A stretch of DNA of 44,653 nt from Alphaproteobacteria bacterium (GTDB lineage Bacteria; Pseudomonadota; Alphaproteobacteria; Rs-D84), in NCBI GenBank assembly GCA_017960855.1, contig JAGCYJ010000008.1, positions 1-44,653 on the forward strand, in the 5' to 3' direction. The position numbers and the translations under genes were made by a program. This document shows positions 18,040 to 26,095 of this stretch, piece by piece. The notes under the pieces were generated by a model. That model was given only the letters and a program-made list of their open reading frames with translations, had not been told where the DNA came from and searched no databases. Each line of letters starts with the position of its first letter. Position 1 is the stretch's first letter.

Positions 18040-18582
18040 CTATCCTTGTTTATTTGTTTCAACATAACTGGGGCGCAGATACATTGGTACCACTGGTTCA
18101 TGATTTCCATTTGCCAATTTGTCGCGTACAATTTGCACCCCCAGTTTCAAATCAAATGGTTTGTGCCCAACGGTGCGTGGCCATTCCATTTGTTTGGTTT
18201 CCAATTCATCAATCGTCATAGTGCAGGGTGATAAATTGTTTGCGCCAACAAAGAAATCACCATGGCCGGAATCAATCGCAACGCATGCGTCGGGGGTTGC
18301 CACCAAATACAGTTCAAATGCATTTACCGAAACAACCGGAATATTTAAACCCATTGCCAACCCCTTGGCATAGGCGATACCAATTCTGATACCGGTAAAA
18401 CTGCCGGGGCCAACGACAACGCCAATGGCGGAAATATCGCGCCACGTTGCGCCACATTCGGTGATAAACTTTTCTGTTTCGGTTGGCAATGCGACCGATT
18501 GTTTTTCCGTGGAAACCCGCTTGTATTGCGTATCCAATACAAATTCTAAATCGCCACCCGAAGAGTTTATTACAAGAATCAT
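18040..18582 (-). CDS. tsaB: tRNA threonylcarbamoyladenosine biosynthesis protein TsaB
   Basis: TsaB is the non-catalytic ASKHA-fold partner of TsaD in making the t6A modification at position 37 of ANN-decoding tRNAs. The family signature GPGSFTGIRIG is near residue 58, and the N-terminal strand MILVINSSG is the ATPase-fold start. At 180 residues it is a little shorter than E. coli TsaB (231), mainly at the C-terminus. Its ATG overlaps the stop of the upstream 127-residue gene by 4 bases. tsaD lies 17 kb away in this window, in another operon. Confidence 0.9.
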   Translation of the reverse strand: MILVINSSGGDLEFVLDTQYKRVSTEKQSVALPTETEKFITECGATWRDISAIGVVVGPGSFTGIRIGIAYAKGLAMGLNIPVVSVNAFELYLVATPDACVAIDSGHGDFFVGANNLSPCTMTIDELETKQMEWPRTVGHKPFDLKLGVQIVRDKLANGNHEPVVPMYLRPSYVETNKQG

Positions 18583-18962
18583 AGTTGTTTTTGTTTCTCA
18601 AAAAGGTTGTAATACAGAATAGGAACAATGCCATAAAGAAGGAACTTAGGTTCTTCTTGGCTTTTTGTGTTTCTGATTGATGCCACATAACTTGCGTGGT
18701 CAAGTATGTCTTCGGACACCCCTGGCAGATATTCCTTGATTGCTCTTATCTCTAGTTTGTGTGATTGGGCGATATACATTTTACGTGCCCAACCAACACT
18801 TCTGGGTTCAAGATCCATTTCGGTTATGAAAAAGTATTGAATTTTATTATAAATATCTTTGTATTGACCGATATTTTGCGCGGTTTCAGCATCTACTATA
18901 CATTTTCGTTTTACGCCATTGTGGTCGTGATATGTTATTTCCTTGGTTGTTTCTTTACTCAT
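18579..18962 (-). CDS. Hypothetical 127-aa protein between lon and tsaB
   Basis: Not recognised. The start overlaps the stop of the Lon-like gene by ATGA and the end overlaps tsaB in the same way, so all three are probably translated together. The sequence is polar with a short N-terminal beta-rich part (ITYHDHNGVKRKCIV) and then helices. It contains no Ser-Lys protease dyad or GxSAG-type motif, so it is not the missing Lon protease domain. Confidence 0.75.
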   Translation of the reverse strand: MSKETTKEITYHDHNGVKRKCIVDAETAQNIGQYKDIYNKIQYFFITEMDLEPRSVGWARKMYIAQSHKLEIRAIKEYLPGVSEDILDHASYVASIRNTKSQEEPKFLLYGIVPILYYNLFEKQKQL

Positions 18963-20716
18963 AATCTTACCCCAAATCCAATTTTTTTATTTAATCCCAC
19001 CGATTTATGTACAGATAATAAATCATCTATTTTTGCGATTGTAAAATCTGTAGGTACATCTTCGCCATCATTTTGCAACAATGCGCGACGCAACATTGCG
19101 GTCAGTTCGCGCTGTAATTCACGAACACCTTCTTCGCTGGTATAATTTTGAATTATATGGCGAATTGCATCATCCGATATAAATATGTTTTGATCTGCCC
19201 AGCCCGTATCGTGTGCCGCGCGTTTAATAAGGTGTTCGCGCGTAATACGGACTTTCTCATCCATGCTGTATCCCGGTATTTCAATGATTTCCATACGATC
19301 CTTTAATGCGTTGGAAATGTTCAGCGTGTTGGCGGTCGCGATAAACAGAACATTTGATAAGTCAAAATCTACTTCCAAATAATGATCGCGGAAGTTTTTG
19401 TTTTGTTCTGGATCCAAGATTTCCAACAAAGCGGATTCCGGATCGCCGCGCCAATCACGTCCCATTTTATCTATTTCGTCCAGCACGATAACAGGATTAT
19501 TTGCTTTGCAACGTTTCAGTGCATCCATAATGCGACCAGTTTGCGCACCAATATATGTTTTGCGATGACCGCGGAAATGCGCCTCGTCTGAAATACCACC
19601 CAATGAAATGCGTTGATATTTACGACCCAATGCCGCCGCAATAGATTTTCCCAGTGATGTTTTACCAACACCCGGCGCACCAACAAAGCACAAAATGCTG
19701 CCTTGGTTTTTGCCGGTTTTCTTCATAACAGCAATATGTTCCAAAATGCGTTCTTTGACCGCGTCCATACCAGAGTGTTCGCTGTCCAGCACCGCACGCG
19801 CGGTTTTTAAATCAATAGGTTGTTTATCAGGTTTATCCCATGGCATAGACAACATTTCGTCCAGATATGCTTTTAACAAACCGCCTTCGTTTGACATTGG
19901 CGACAAAGTGCGCATACGGCGCCATTCGGACATCGCTTTGTCTTTGGCGTCCGCCGGCATAGACGATTTTTCAATGCGGGCGCGCATATTTTCAGCATCC
20001 ATTTCTTCATCAACTTCGCCCATTTCATGCTGAATCGCGCGCATTTTTTCCTGTAATATCGCTTCGCGGCGACCTTTTTCCATTTGTTGATTTATACGGC
20101 GGTTAATGGAATCTTCGATTTTCATTGTTTCCGCCAGCAAATTTACTTGTTCCAGCAAAATAATCAACTTTTCGCGCCAAGTTTCCGCACACAGAATGTT
20201 GATTGCAATATCGGTATCAATGTCCAACATTTGTACCACCGCATCAACAAAGGCGGGCAGTGGATAGTTTTGAATAACGGTGCGCAGTTTGTCCATTTTG
20301 AACTTGCGGGCACTGGACATTGCTTGAATATTATTCGCAATTTTATCGCGCAGGGCAATTGTTTGGTCAAATTCACTGTCGTCCAAAACATTTATCGGGC
20401 TAACTTCGCCCATGAATATACCGTTTTCCACAGATATATCGGTAATGTGTACAGCACTTATCGTGCGAACAATTGCGTGCAATGAACCGTCCGGCATACG
20501 CAGAACCTGGGCAATTTCGCCAATTGTGCCGACTTTATAAATGTCGGCGGGTTCGGCGGGGTATCCCCAACTGTGTTGTGCAGTCAAAACGACTTGCTTG
20601 CCAGCATTGGCAGCCGCCTCTATACAGGCGACAGACAGCGGATTGTCTATATAAATCGGAACAGTAAGCCCAGGATTTACGACCAAATCACGAAAAGGCA
20701 GAATATATTCTTTCAT
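18959..20716 (-). CDS. Lon-like AAA+ ATPase lacking the protease domain (585 aa)
   Basis: The protein has the Lon N-terminal domain (ILPFRDLVVNPG at residue 5; domain to about 200), the linker helix (INQQMEKGRREAILQEKM near 208) and a complete AAA+ module. The module has Walker A GAPGVGKT (346-353), Walker B VIVLDEID (409-416), the RISLGGISDEAHFRGHRKTY stretch near 369 and an arginine-containing C-terminal helical domain. It ends at residue 585 (FGVRL), about where the S16 peptidase domain with its Ser-Lys dyad would begin; full Lon is about 780-810 residues. The stop overlaps the next ATG by 4 bases, so this looks like a settled gene end rather than a fresh frameshift. It would act as an ATP-driven unfoldase or chaperone without proteolysis, by inference. 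Confidence 0.93.
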   Translation of the reverse strand: MKEYILPFRDLVVNPGLTVPIYIDNPLSVACIEAAANAGKQVVLTAQHSWGYPAEPADIYKVGTIGEIAQVLRMPDGSLHAIVRTISAVHITDISVENGIFMGEVSPINVLDDSEFDQTIALRDKIANNIQAMSSARKFKMDKLRTVIQNYPLPAFVDAVVQMLDIDTDIAINILCAETWREKLIILLEQVNLLAETMKIEDSINRRINQQMEKGRREAILQEKMRAIQHEMGEVDEEMDAENMRARIEKSSMPADAKDKAMSEWRRMRTLSPMSNEGGLLKAYLDEMLSMPWDKPDKQPIDLKTARAVLDSEHSGMDAVKERILEHIAVMKKTGKNQGSILCFVGAPGVGKTSLGKSIAAALGRKYQRISLGGISDEAHFRGHRKTYIGAQTGRIMDALKRCKANNPVIVLDEIDKMGRDWRGDPESALLEILDPEQNKNFRDHYLEVDFDLSNVLFIATANTLNISNALKDRMEIIEIPGYSMDEKVRITREHLIKRAAHDTGWADQNIFISDDAIRHIIQNYTSEEGVRELQRELTAMLRRALLQNDGEDVPTDFTIAKIDDLLSVHKSVGLNKKIGFGVRL

Positions 20717-20726
20717 AGCGTAATTA

Positions 20727-20754
20727 AATATAGAATATTTTTATGCGTTTTCAA
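20727..20754 (-). promoter_or_regulatory. Promoter of the lon operon
   Basis: On the minus strand TTGAAA (20749-20754), a 16-base spacer and TATATT (20727-20732). Only 10 bases separate the -10 from the ATG, so the transcript should start about 4 bases before it. No ribosome site is present. Confidence 0.55.
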
Positions 20755-20783
20755 GGTAATTTATAAGCCGTTGTTATGGGCAA

Positions 20784-20814
20784 TAAAAAACTAAAACCGC
20801 CGAAATGGCGGTTT
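20784..20814 (-). terminator. Terminator after tRNA-Ser
   Basis: On the minus strand AAACCGCC and GGCGGTTT form an 8-bp stem with a 5-base loop, followed by TAGTTTTTTATTG. It lies 8 bases beyond the tRNA 3' end. Confidence 0.85.
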
Positions 20815-20822
20815 AATTTTTG

Positions 20823-20911
20823 TGGCGGAGCGTATAGGACTCGAACCTATGGACCGCTATAACACGGTCACGGATTAGCAATCCGCTGCATTACCACTCT
20901 GCCAACGCTCC
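20823..20911 (-). tRNA. tRNA-Ser (GCU anticodon)
   Basis: Acceptor GGAGCGT pairs with ACGCTCC, with discriminator G and an encoded CCA. The anticodon stem CGGAT/ATCCG encloses loop TGCTA with anticodon GCU, reading AGC and AGU. The long variable arm (about 18 bases, GACCGTG..AGCGGTC) is typical of class II tRNA-Ser. The T arm carries TTCGAGT. Confidence 0.97.
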
Positions 20912-20927
20912 GGCTTAGGTAAGCGGT

Positions 20928-20956
20928 ATTATATAGAAAGCATTTTTTAAATGCAA
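20928..20956 (-). promoter_or_regulatory. Promoter of tRNA-Ser
   Basis: On the minus strand TTGCAT (20951-20956), a 17-base spacer and a perfect TATAAT (20928-20933), ending 16 bases before the tRNA 5' end. Confidence 0.75.
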
Positions 20957-20982
20957 TAAAAAGTTATTCATGGTTTTTTATT

Positions 20983-21011
20983 TTGACAAAGGGCGATGAT
21001 TCTGGCATTAT
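20983..21011 (+). promoter_or_regulatory. Promoter of cysS
   Basis: A perfect TTGACA (20983-20988) is followed after 17 bases by CATTAT (21006-21011). This would give a leader of about 125 bases before the cysS ATG. Confidence 0.5.
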
Positions 21012-21144
21012 TGGGGTATGACAATTCGTTTTATAAACTTTTACTGTTGTCGCTAGTTCGCTTTTTTAATCGTGCGAACATGTTTTGTTTGCAATAAATC
21101 AATCAATTCGTTATTATCGTATGGAAAAAATAGGGGAAAATGCT

Positions 21145-22572
21145 ATGCAAATCAGATTATTTAATACAATGACACGTAAAGTCGAAGAATTCAAACCATT
21201 GGTGCCGGGGCATGTCGGTTTTTATGGGTGCGGCCCGACGGTCTATCACTATGCACATATTGGTAATATGTTGTGCTTTATCAGAAATGATTTGTTGCGC
21301 CGTATGTTTATTGAAAATGGGTATAAGGTTCATCATGTTATGAACATAACGGATGTCGGGCATTTAACCAGTGATGATGCCGATTCTGGCGAAGATAAAA
21401 TGGAAAAGGGCGCCGCACGTGATAATAAATCTGTATGGGATATTGCAAAGTTTTACACGGAACAATTTCTGCGCGATTTTGATGATTTGAACAACATGCG
21501 TCCAACGGAAATGCCGCACGCCACAGATTACATAGCCGAACAGATTGATTTGGTTAAAAAGCTGGAAAAATTGGGTTATACATACGAAATACCGGGCGAT
21601 GGCATTTACTATGACACATCAAAATTTGCGGCATATGGTCAATTGACAGGTGGTTCATTGGCTGGTAATCGGGCGGGGGCGCGTGTAGAATTTAATGAAT
21701 TAAAGCGCAATCCAACGGATTTTGCGTTATGGAAGTTTTCGCCAAAGGATAGCAAACGTCAAATGGAGTGGGATAGTCCATGGGGCGTTGGTTTTCCGGG
21801 TTGGCATGCCGAATGCAGCGCGATGAGTATGAAATTACTTGGTGACCATTTTGATATTCATACTGGGGGCGAAGATTTGGCACGTATTCATCACACAAAT
21901 GAAATTGCGCAATCTGAACCAATCACTGGTGCACCATGGGTGTCGTATTGGTTGCATTGGGCATTTTTGATGGATAAATCTGGCAAAGAAAAAATGAGCA
22001 AGTCAAACGGTGAGTTTTTAAGTTTGGACGCATTACGCAAACGCGGATATGATCCGATTGTTTATCGCTATTTTATCACACTGGGACATTTCCAAAGCCA
22101 ACTGGCATTTTCATGGGAAGCTTTGGATGCGGCGGCAAACGGCTATAAAAACATTGTACGGCGTGTGGCCGACATTATCGCGAATAAATCGGGCGAATTG
22201 GACAAAGTTGCCTATGACACCTGGCACGACAAGTTGTTGGCACCGGTGTCGGACAACCTTAAAACCGCAGAAACCTTGGTCGTTTTCCAAGAATTGTTGA
22301 AAGATAGCGCGGTCAATAACGCGACCAAGATAGCATTAGTAGAGTTTGTGGACAGATTGCTGGGGCTGATGTTCATTGAACACGCTGAAAAACTGGTCGC
22401 GGCGGAATCAGAATCTGCACCAGCAGAAATCGTGGCATTGGCGGAAAAGCGCACTGCTGCCAAGGCAGCAAAAGACTGGGCAACGGCGGATGCGTTGCGT
22501 GCGCAAATTGACGTGGCGGGCTGGGTTTTGACCGATACGCCAAGTGGTCCAAAGTTGACCCGAAAGGCATAA
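21145..22572 (+). CDS. cysS: Cysteinyl-tRNA synthetase
   Basis: This class I synthetase of 475 residues charges tRNA-Cys. It has the HIGH-type AHIGN just after CGPTVY near residue 30, and the KMSKSNG loop near residue 280. The zinc ligands are the Cys of CGP, the Cys of GWHAECSAM, and His and Glu in HHTNEIAQSE. The start at 21145 is chosen because GGGG lies 9 bases upstream; frames to 21121 or 21085 lack a site. The zinc-proximal motif reads IHTGGEDLARIHHTNE rather than the common IHGGGxDLxFPHHENE, so it belongs to a less common subgroup. It is transcribed alone, with a terminator directly after it. Confidence 0.96.
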   Translation: MQIRLFNTMTRKVEEFKPLVPGHVGFYGCGPTVYHYAHIGNMLCFIRNDLLRRMFIENGYKVHHVMNITDVGHLTSDDADSGEDKMEKGAARDNKSVWDIAKFYTEQFLRDFDDLNNMRPTEMPHATDYIAEQIDLVKKLEKLGYTYEIPGDGIYYDTSKFAAYGQLTGGSLAGNRAGARVEFNELKRNPTDFALWKFSPKDSKRQMEWDSPWGVGFPGWHAECSAMSMKLLGDHFDIHTGGEDLARIHHTNEIAQSEPITGAPWVSYWLHWAFLMDKSGKEKMSKSNGEFLSLDALRKRGYDPIVYRYFITLGHFQSQLAFSWEALDAAANGYKNIVRRVADIIANKSGELDKVAYDTWHDKLLAPVSDNLKTAETLVVFQELLKDSAVNNATKIALVEFVDRLLGLMFIEHAEKLVAAESESAPAEIVALAEKRTAAKAAKDWATADALRAQIDVAGWVLTDTPSGPKLTRKA

Positions 22573-22576
22573 AAGA

Positions 22577-22606
22577 AAACCGCCCGTTTGGGCGGTTTCG
22601 TTTTTT
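22577..22606 (+). terminator. Rho-independent terminator of cysS
   Basis: AAACCGCCC and GGGCGGTTT form a 9-bp stem with a GTTT loop (22577-22598), followed by CG and six T. Confidence 0.92.
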
Positions 22607-22628
22607 AGTAAAAAATATTAAAAATTAC

Positions 22629-22657
22629 TTGAATTTTTGCATATCGTGGTGTATATT
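22629..22657 (+). promoter_or_regulatory. Promoter of trcR-rpoD
   Basis: TTGAAT (22629-22634), a 17-base spacer and TATATT (22652-22657). The expected start is near 22664, leaving a leader of about 22 bases with an AGGGG ribosome site before the ATG at 22687. Confidence 0.6.
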
Positions 22658-22686
22658 TAGCGCCGTTATAACCTAGGGGAATTTCC

Positions 22687-23217
22687 ATGAATTATCCATA
22701 TATGCCAAAATCTACGGCGCTGTGGTTGATCGAAAACACAGCATTGACTTTTGAACAAATTGCCGATTTCTGCGGTCTGCATGAATTAGAAGTCAAAAAC
22801 ATCGCGGATGCCGAAACCTATAAAATTCAGGGTTTAAACCCGATTTTGAACGGCCAATTGACCCGCGAAGACATTGAAAAATGCGAAGCAGACCCAAGCG
22901 CACGCTTGACTTTGCGCGAAGAAATCGTTGCTGCACAAAAGGCACAAAACAAGAAAGGTGTTGGTTATACGCCAAAATTGCACCGTCAAAACCGCCTTGG
23001 TGGCATTCTGTGGATTTTAAAGAATTATCCTGAATTGTCCGATGGCCAGGTGGCGCGTTTGATGCGCAGCACCAATCCGACCGTGGCATCTATCCGCAAC
23101 AAAACGCACAAATCATACTCTTTGATTCAAATTCAAAGCCCGATTGTGTTGGGTTTGGTTTCGGAATCTGCCGTACATGATGCGGTTGCCAAGGCACAAA
23201 AGAAAAACAAAAAATAA
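22687..23217 (+). CDS. trcR: TrcR-type (DUF1013) cell-cycle transcriptional regulator
   Basis: This 176-residue protein belongs to the alphaproteobacterial DUF1013/TrcR family. The hallmark MPKSTALWLIENTALTFEQI appears at residue 6, followed by ADFCGLHELEVKNIAD (helix-turn-helix-like), NGQLTREDIEKCE and a second HTH-like region LSDGQVARLMRSTNPTVASIR near residue 116. In Caulobacter the family is described as a transcription factor tied to the cell cycle and RNA polymerase. Here it sits 21 bases upstream of rpoD, in one transcription unit. The AGGGG site supports the ATG at 22687, though the one at 22702 would match many relatives. Confidence 0.9.
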   Translation: MNYPYMPKSTALWLIENTALTFEQIADFCGLHELEVKNIADAETYKIQGLNPILNGQLTREDIEKCEADPSARLTLREEIVAAQKAQNKKGVGYTPKLHRQNRLGGILWILKNYPELSDGQVARLMRSTNPTVASIRNKTHKSYSLIQIQSPIVLGLVSESAVHDAVAKAQKKNKK

Positions 23218-23238
23218 CTTAATCCCAAAGGGTTCTAT

Positions 23239-25329
23239 ATGGCTAAAAAGCTTGATGAAGCAACCAAGTTATTGATTGACTCGTTGCCGGAAAACCTTCA
23301 GAAACTTGCGACATCTGCGGTGGAAGTTGGGTATTTTTCCCAAATGGATTTTAATGCTGCGAACGAAGCAGACGAGGTTCCAAACGAAGAACAAGAAGAG
23401 GTCATGGCCTTCTTTACCCAAGATTTGGGTTTGGAAATGTTGGAATCTGATTCTTATTCCAAGAATATTGAAAAATACTATGCCGACGAAGATGACGAAG
23501 AAAACCGCGATAAAACGCGCAATTTGCTGAACGCGGATGCGGAACAGGTTGATGTCAATGACGAAGATTATGAACATTTCGCGAAACAGTTGGAGCGCAG
23601 TCAAACCGGTACTTTGGTGTTGGGTGTCCAAGATTCTGTCCAATCATATTTGAAACAGATTGGAACGGTACAGTTGTTGACCGCCGCCGGCGAAGTCGCA
23701 ATTGCCCAGCGTATTGAAGCCGCGTCTCGTCTGATGGTCTATGGTCTGTGCGAAAGCCCGATGACAATTCGTGCAATGTTGGACTGGTATCAACAGTTGT
23801 TAAACGAAGACATCCGTTTGCGCTATATCGTGAATTTGGAAGTTATGTATTCGTCTGATTCTGAACAGAAATCATTGGCGGCGTTGTCCGAAGCCCTTAA
23901 GTCAAAGGGTGTTGATGACGTTGATAACTTGGACGATGAAGATTTGGACGATTTGGAAGAATCAACCGCATCCACCGAAGATGACGAGGATGAAGAAGAG
24001 GATGAAGAAGACGAAGACGGTTTGAAGAAAGAGGATACACCACGCGGTACATCTGGTGTTCCAATTCCTGTGATGGAAGAAGCGTTAATGCCAATGGTTT
24101 TGGATTTGTTCGCCAAAATCAAACGCACATTTAACAGCATGCAGAAATTACAAGCGCACCGTTTGGAAAACTTGCTTACATCATCCAAACCGGACGAAGC
24201 GTTGGAAAAGAAATACGCTAAAATGCGTCTTGAATTGTTCGAATATGTCAGCAAGATTCGTTTGAATGATGACCGTAATGCTGAAATCTTGGAACAATTA
24301 ACCAAGCGTGATCAGTTGTTGATGGGGCTTGAAGGTAAGTTATTGCGTCTTGCCATGGCGAACAAAATTAAACGTGAAGATTTCTTGGCTGAATATGTCG
24401 GAAACGAAATCAATCGCAACTGGGTCAAGAAGATGGCAAAGTCCAAGAATCCAGCGTGGGTTAACTTTGTCAAGAAGCACGAAAAAGACATCGTTAAAAT
24501 CCAAGACGATATTACTGCAATCGCCGATGAAACAGGTCAACCAACCGCAGAATATAAAAAGGTTGTGGAATTGGTTCGTCGTGGTCAAACCGAAGCGGCC
24601 CGCGCAAAACGTGAAATGATAGAGGCGAACTTGCGTCTTGTTATCAAGTTTGCGAAAAAATCCAGCAATCGTGGTTTGGGACTTGATTTCTCGGACTTAG
24701 TCCAAGATGGTAATATCGGTTTGATGAAGGCGGTTGATAAGTTTGATTATCGTTTGGGAAATAAGTTTTCAACATATGCGACCAACTGGATTCAACAGGG
24801 TATTTCCCGCAGTATCGCTGACCAAGCGCGTACAATTCGTATCCCTGTGCATATGATTGATAATATTCACAAGATTCAACGTGCATCGCGCCAATTTATG
24901 CATAAATATGGCCGTAATCCGACCGCCGAAGAATTGTCAAAGATTATTTATTTGCCGGTGGACAAGATACATAAGGCAATGAAAGTCAATCTGAAACCAA
25001 TTTCATTGGAAGCACCCGTCGGCACCGAAGACGACAGCAGCCGTATCGAAATTATCGCAGACGAAACCGCGAAAAATCCATTTACATCCGCGGCGCAAAA
25101 GAATCTGCGTAAAATCGTCACGCAAATTCTGTCTGAATTGGATCCCAAGGAAGAAACCGTTCTGCGCCAGCGTTTCGGTATGAGCACCAATAAAACCAGC
25201 ACATTGGAAGAGGTTGGTGAATATATTGGCGTGACTCGTGAACGTATCCGCCAGATTGAACAGAAGGCGTTGAATAAATTAAAGCATCCAACACGTGCGC
25301 GTAAACTGCGCAGTTTCTTGGAAGATTAA
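23239..25329 (+). CDS. rpoD: RNA polymerase primary sigma factor RpoD, variant region 2.4
   Basis: This 696-residue primary sigma factor has region 1.1 at the start and region 1.2 (VQSYLKQIG near 134). A large non-conserved insert with an acidic tract (about 226-266) follows. Regions 2.1-2.4 lie at about 455-530, region 3 at 530-600 and region 4 at 620-696 ([10 protein letters not shown] at 665). Region 2.4 reads [20 protein letters not shown]. Against the E. coli [20 protein letters not shown] this changes W433 to N (residue 516), R436 to Q, A438 to G and T440 to S. Region 2.2 carries about two extra residues ([15 protein letters not shown]). Region 4.2 is conventional. The AAAGGG ribosome site precedes the ATG and a strong terminator follows. 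In many bacteria dnaG precedes rpoD; here trcR does. Confidence 0.97.
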   Translation: MAKKLDEATKLLIDSLPENLQKLATSAVEVGYFSQMDFNAANEADEVPNEEQEEVMAFFTQDLGLEMLESDSYSKNIEKYYADEDDEENRDKTRNLLNADAEQVDVNDEDYEHFAKQLERSQTGTLVLGVQDSVQSYLKQIGTVQLLTAAGEVAIAQRIEAASRLMVYGLCESPMTIRAMLDWYQQLLNEDIRLRYIVNLEVMYSSDSEQKSLAALSEALKSKGVDDVDNLDDEDLDDLEESTASTEDDEDEEEDEEDEDGLKKEDTPRGTSGVPIPVMEEALMPMVLDLFAKIKRTFNSMQKLQAHRLENLLTSSKPDEALEKKYAKMRLELFEYVSKIRLNDDRNAEILEQLTKRDQLLMGLEGKLLRLAMANKIKREDFLAEYVGNEINRNWVKKMAKSKNPAWVNFVKKHEKDIVKIQDDITAIADETGQPTAEYKKVVELVRRGQTEAARAKREMIEANLRLVIKFAKKSSNRGLGLDFSDLVQDGNIGLMKAVDKFDYRLGNKFSTYATNWIQQGISRSIADQARTIRIPVHMIDNIHKIQRASRQFMHKYGRNPTAEELSKIIYLPVDKIHKAMKVNLKPISLEAPVGTEDDSSRIEIIADETAKNPFTSAAQKNLRKIVTQILSELDPKEETVLRQRFGMSTNKTSTLEEVGEYIGVTRERIRQIEQKALNKLKHPTRARKLRSFLED

Positions 25330-25335
25330 AATATG

Positions 25336-25359
25336 GACCCGTGTTGCACGGGTCTTTTT
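25336..25359 (+). terminator. Rho-independent terminator of trcR-rpoD
   Basis: GACCCGTG and CACGGGTC form an 8-bp stem with a TTG loop, followed by five T. Confidence 0.93.
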
Positions 25360-25379
25360 AGCACAAAAAAGGAAGTAAT

Positions 25380-26054
25380 ATGATTATAGCAGTCGAGGGA
25401 GCAGACAAAGCAGGAAAACACACACAAGTTGTGAAAACAGTTAATTATATGCAAGAACACGGAATACCCACAGAAACACTAGATTTTCCACGATACAAAT
25501 CATATTGGGGTCGGTTCACCAAGAGATATTTGAACGGCGAATTCGGTCCAACGCGTGATTTGCCGGCGGAATATACTATGTTGCCGTATGCCTTGGACAG
25601 ACAGGCGCACATGGGTAAAATAAAGGGCTGGATTGATACGGGCAAATGGGTCGTTTTGGACAGATATACATACAGCAATGTTTATTCTATTGCCAAATTG
25701 CCGCGCGACCAGTGGAACGAAAAAATCAATCACCTTGAAGATATGGAATTTAATCAACTGGGTATTATTCGTCCAGATTTAAATATCTATCTTTCTTTGC
25801 CGGCAGAAGTGTCTTATGCGATGCGTAATCAGGGGTTAAAGGAATATCAGAACGGCAAGCCAGATATTCATGAAAGTGATTTGCAATTATTAACAGATGT
25901 TGCGGGTGTGTATAAAATGATTGCCGCGCGTGACCCAAAAAATTGGGTTGTGATTAATGAAATTAAACCAGATGGTACACGTATGAATCCAGATGAAGTA
26001 TTCGCGTGTATCCGTCCATTTTTGGATAATTTGATATTAAGCAAATCCAGATAA
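25380..26054 (+). CDS. tmk: Thymidylate kinase family protein
   Basis: The 224-residue P-loop nucleoside monophosphate kinase is expected to phosphorylate dTMP to dTDP. The P-loop is EGADKAGKHTQ at residues 6-16, where His replaces the usual Ser or Thr next to Lys. The DR(Y) motif is LDRYTYSNVYSIAK near residue 97, and the lid-like KEYQNGKPDIHE is near 155. The DKAGK and DRYTYSN forms look closer to eukaryote-type dTMP kinases than to E. coli Tmk, though that is an impression. An AAAAGGAAG site precedes the ATG. The gene has about 20 bases to the rpoD terminator, so it may depend on read-through or an unseen promoter. Confidence 0.85.
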   Translation: MIIAVEGADKAGKHTQVVKTVNYMQEHGIPTETLDFPRYKSYWGRFTKRYLNGEFGPTRDLPAEYTMLPYALDRQAHMGKIKGWIDTGKWVVLDRYTYSNVYSIAKLPRDQWNEKINHLEDMEFNQLGIIRPDLNIYLSLPAEVSYAMRNQGLKEYQNGKPDIHESDLQLLTDVAGVYKMIAARDPKNWVVINEIKPDGTRMNPDEVFACIRPFLDNLILSKSR

Positions 26055-26072
26055 AAAGAAATAAAATAAATA

Positions 26073-26095
26073 ACGGGGGTGTTGCCCCCGTTTTA
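26073..26095. terminator. Bidirectional terminator between tmk and the coiled-coil gene
   Basis: ACGGGGG and CCCCCGT form a 7-bp stem with a TGTTG loop, with TTTATT on the plus side and TTATTTATTTT on the minus side. It lies between two convergent genes and probably serves both. Confidence 0.85.

Larger units (their letters stand above)
20717..21144. other. 428-base gap between lon and cysS
   Basis: It contains the lon promoter, a terminator, the tRNA-Ser gene with its promoter, and a plus-strand promoter giving cysS a leader of about 125 bases. No T-box or other known riboswitch was recognised in that leader, and I see no protein gene. Confidence 0.7.

Noticed and set aside
18579-18962. 127-residue gene as a detached Lon protease domain
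   Set aside because: It is too short and has no GxSAG-type Ser motif or catalytic Lys context.
20983-21144. T-box riboswitch in the cysS leader
   Set aside because: I could not find a T-box sequence or a convincing specifier stem, and the leader of about 125 bases is short for one.
23897-24094. Minus-strand frames in the acidic tract of rpoD as genes
   Set aside because: They arise from the low-complexity Asp/Glu codons read backwards and have no ribosome site.
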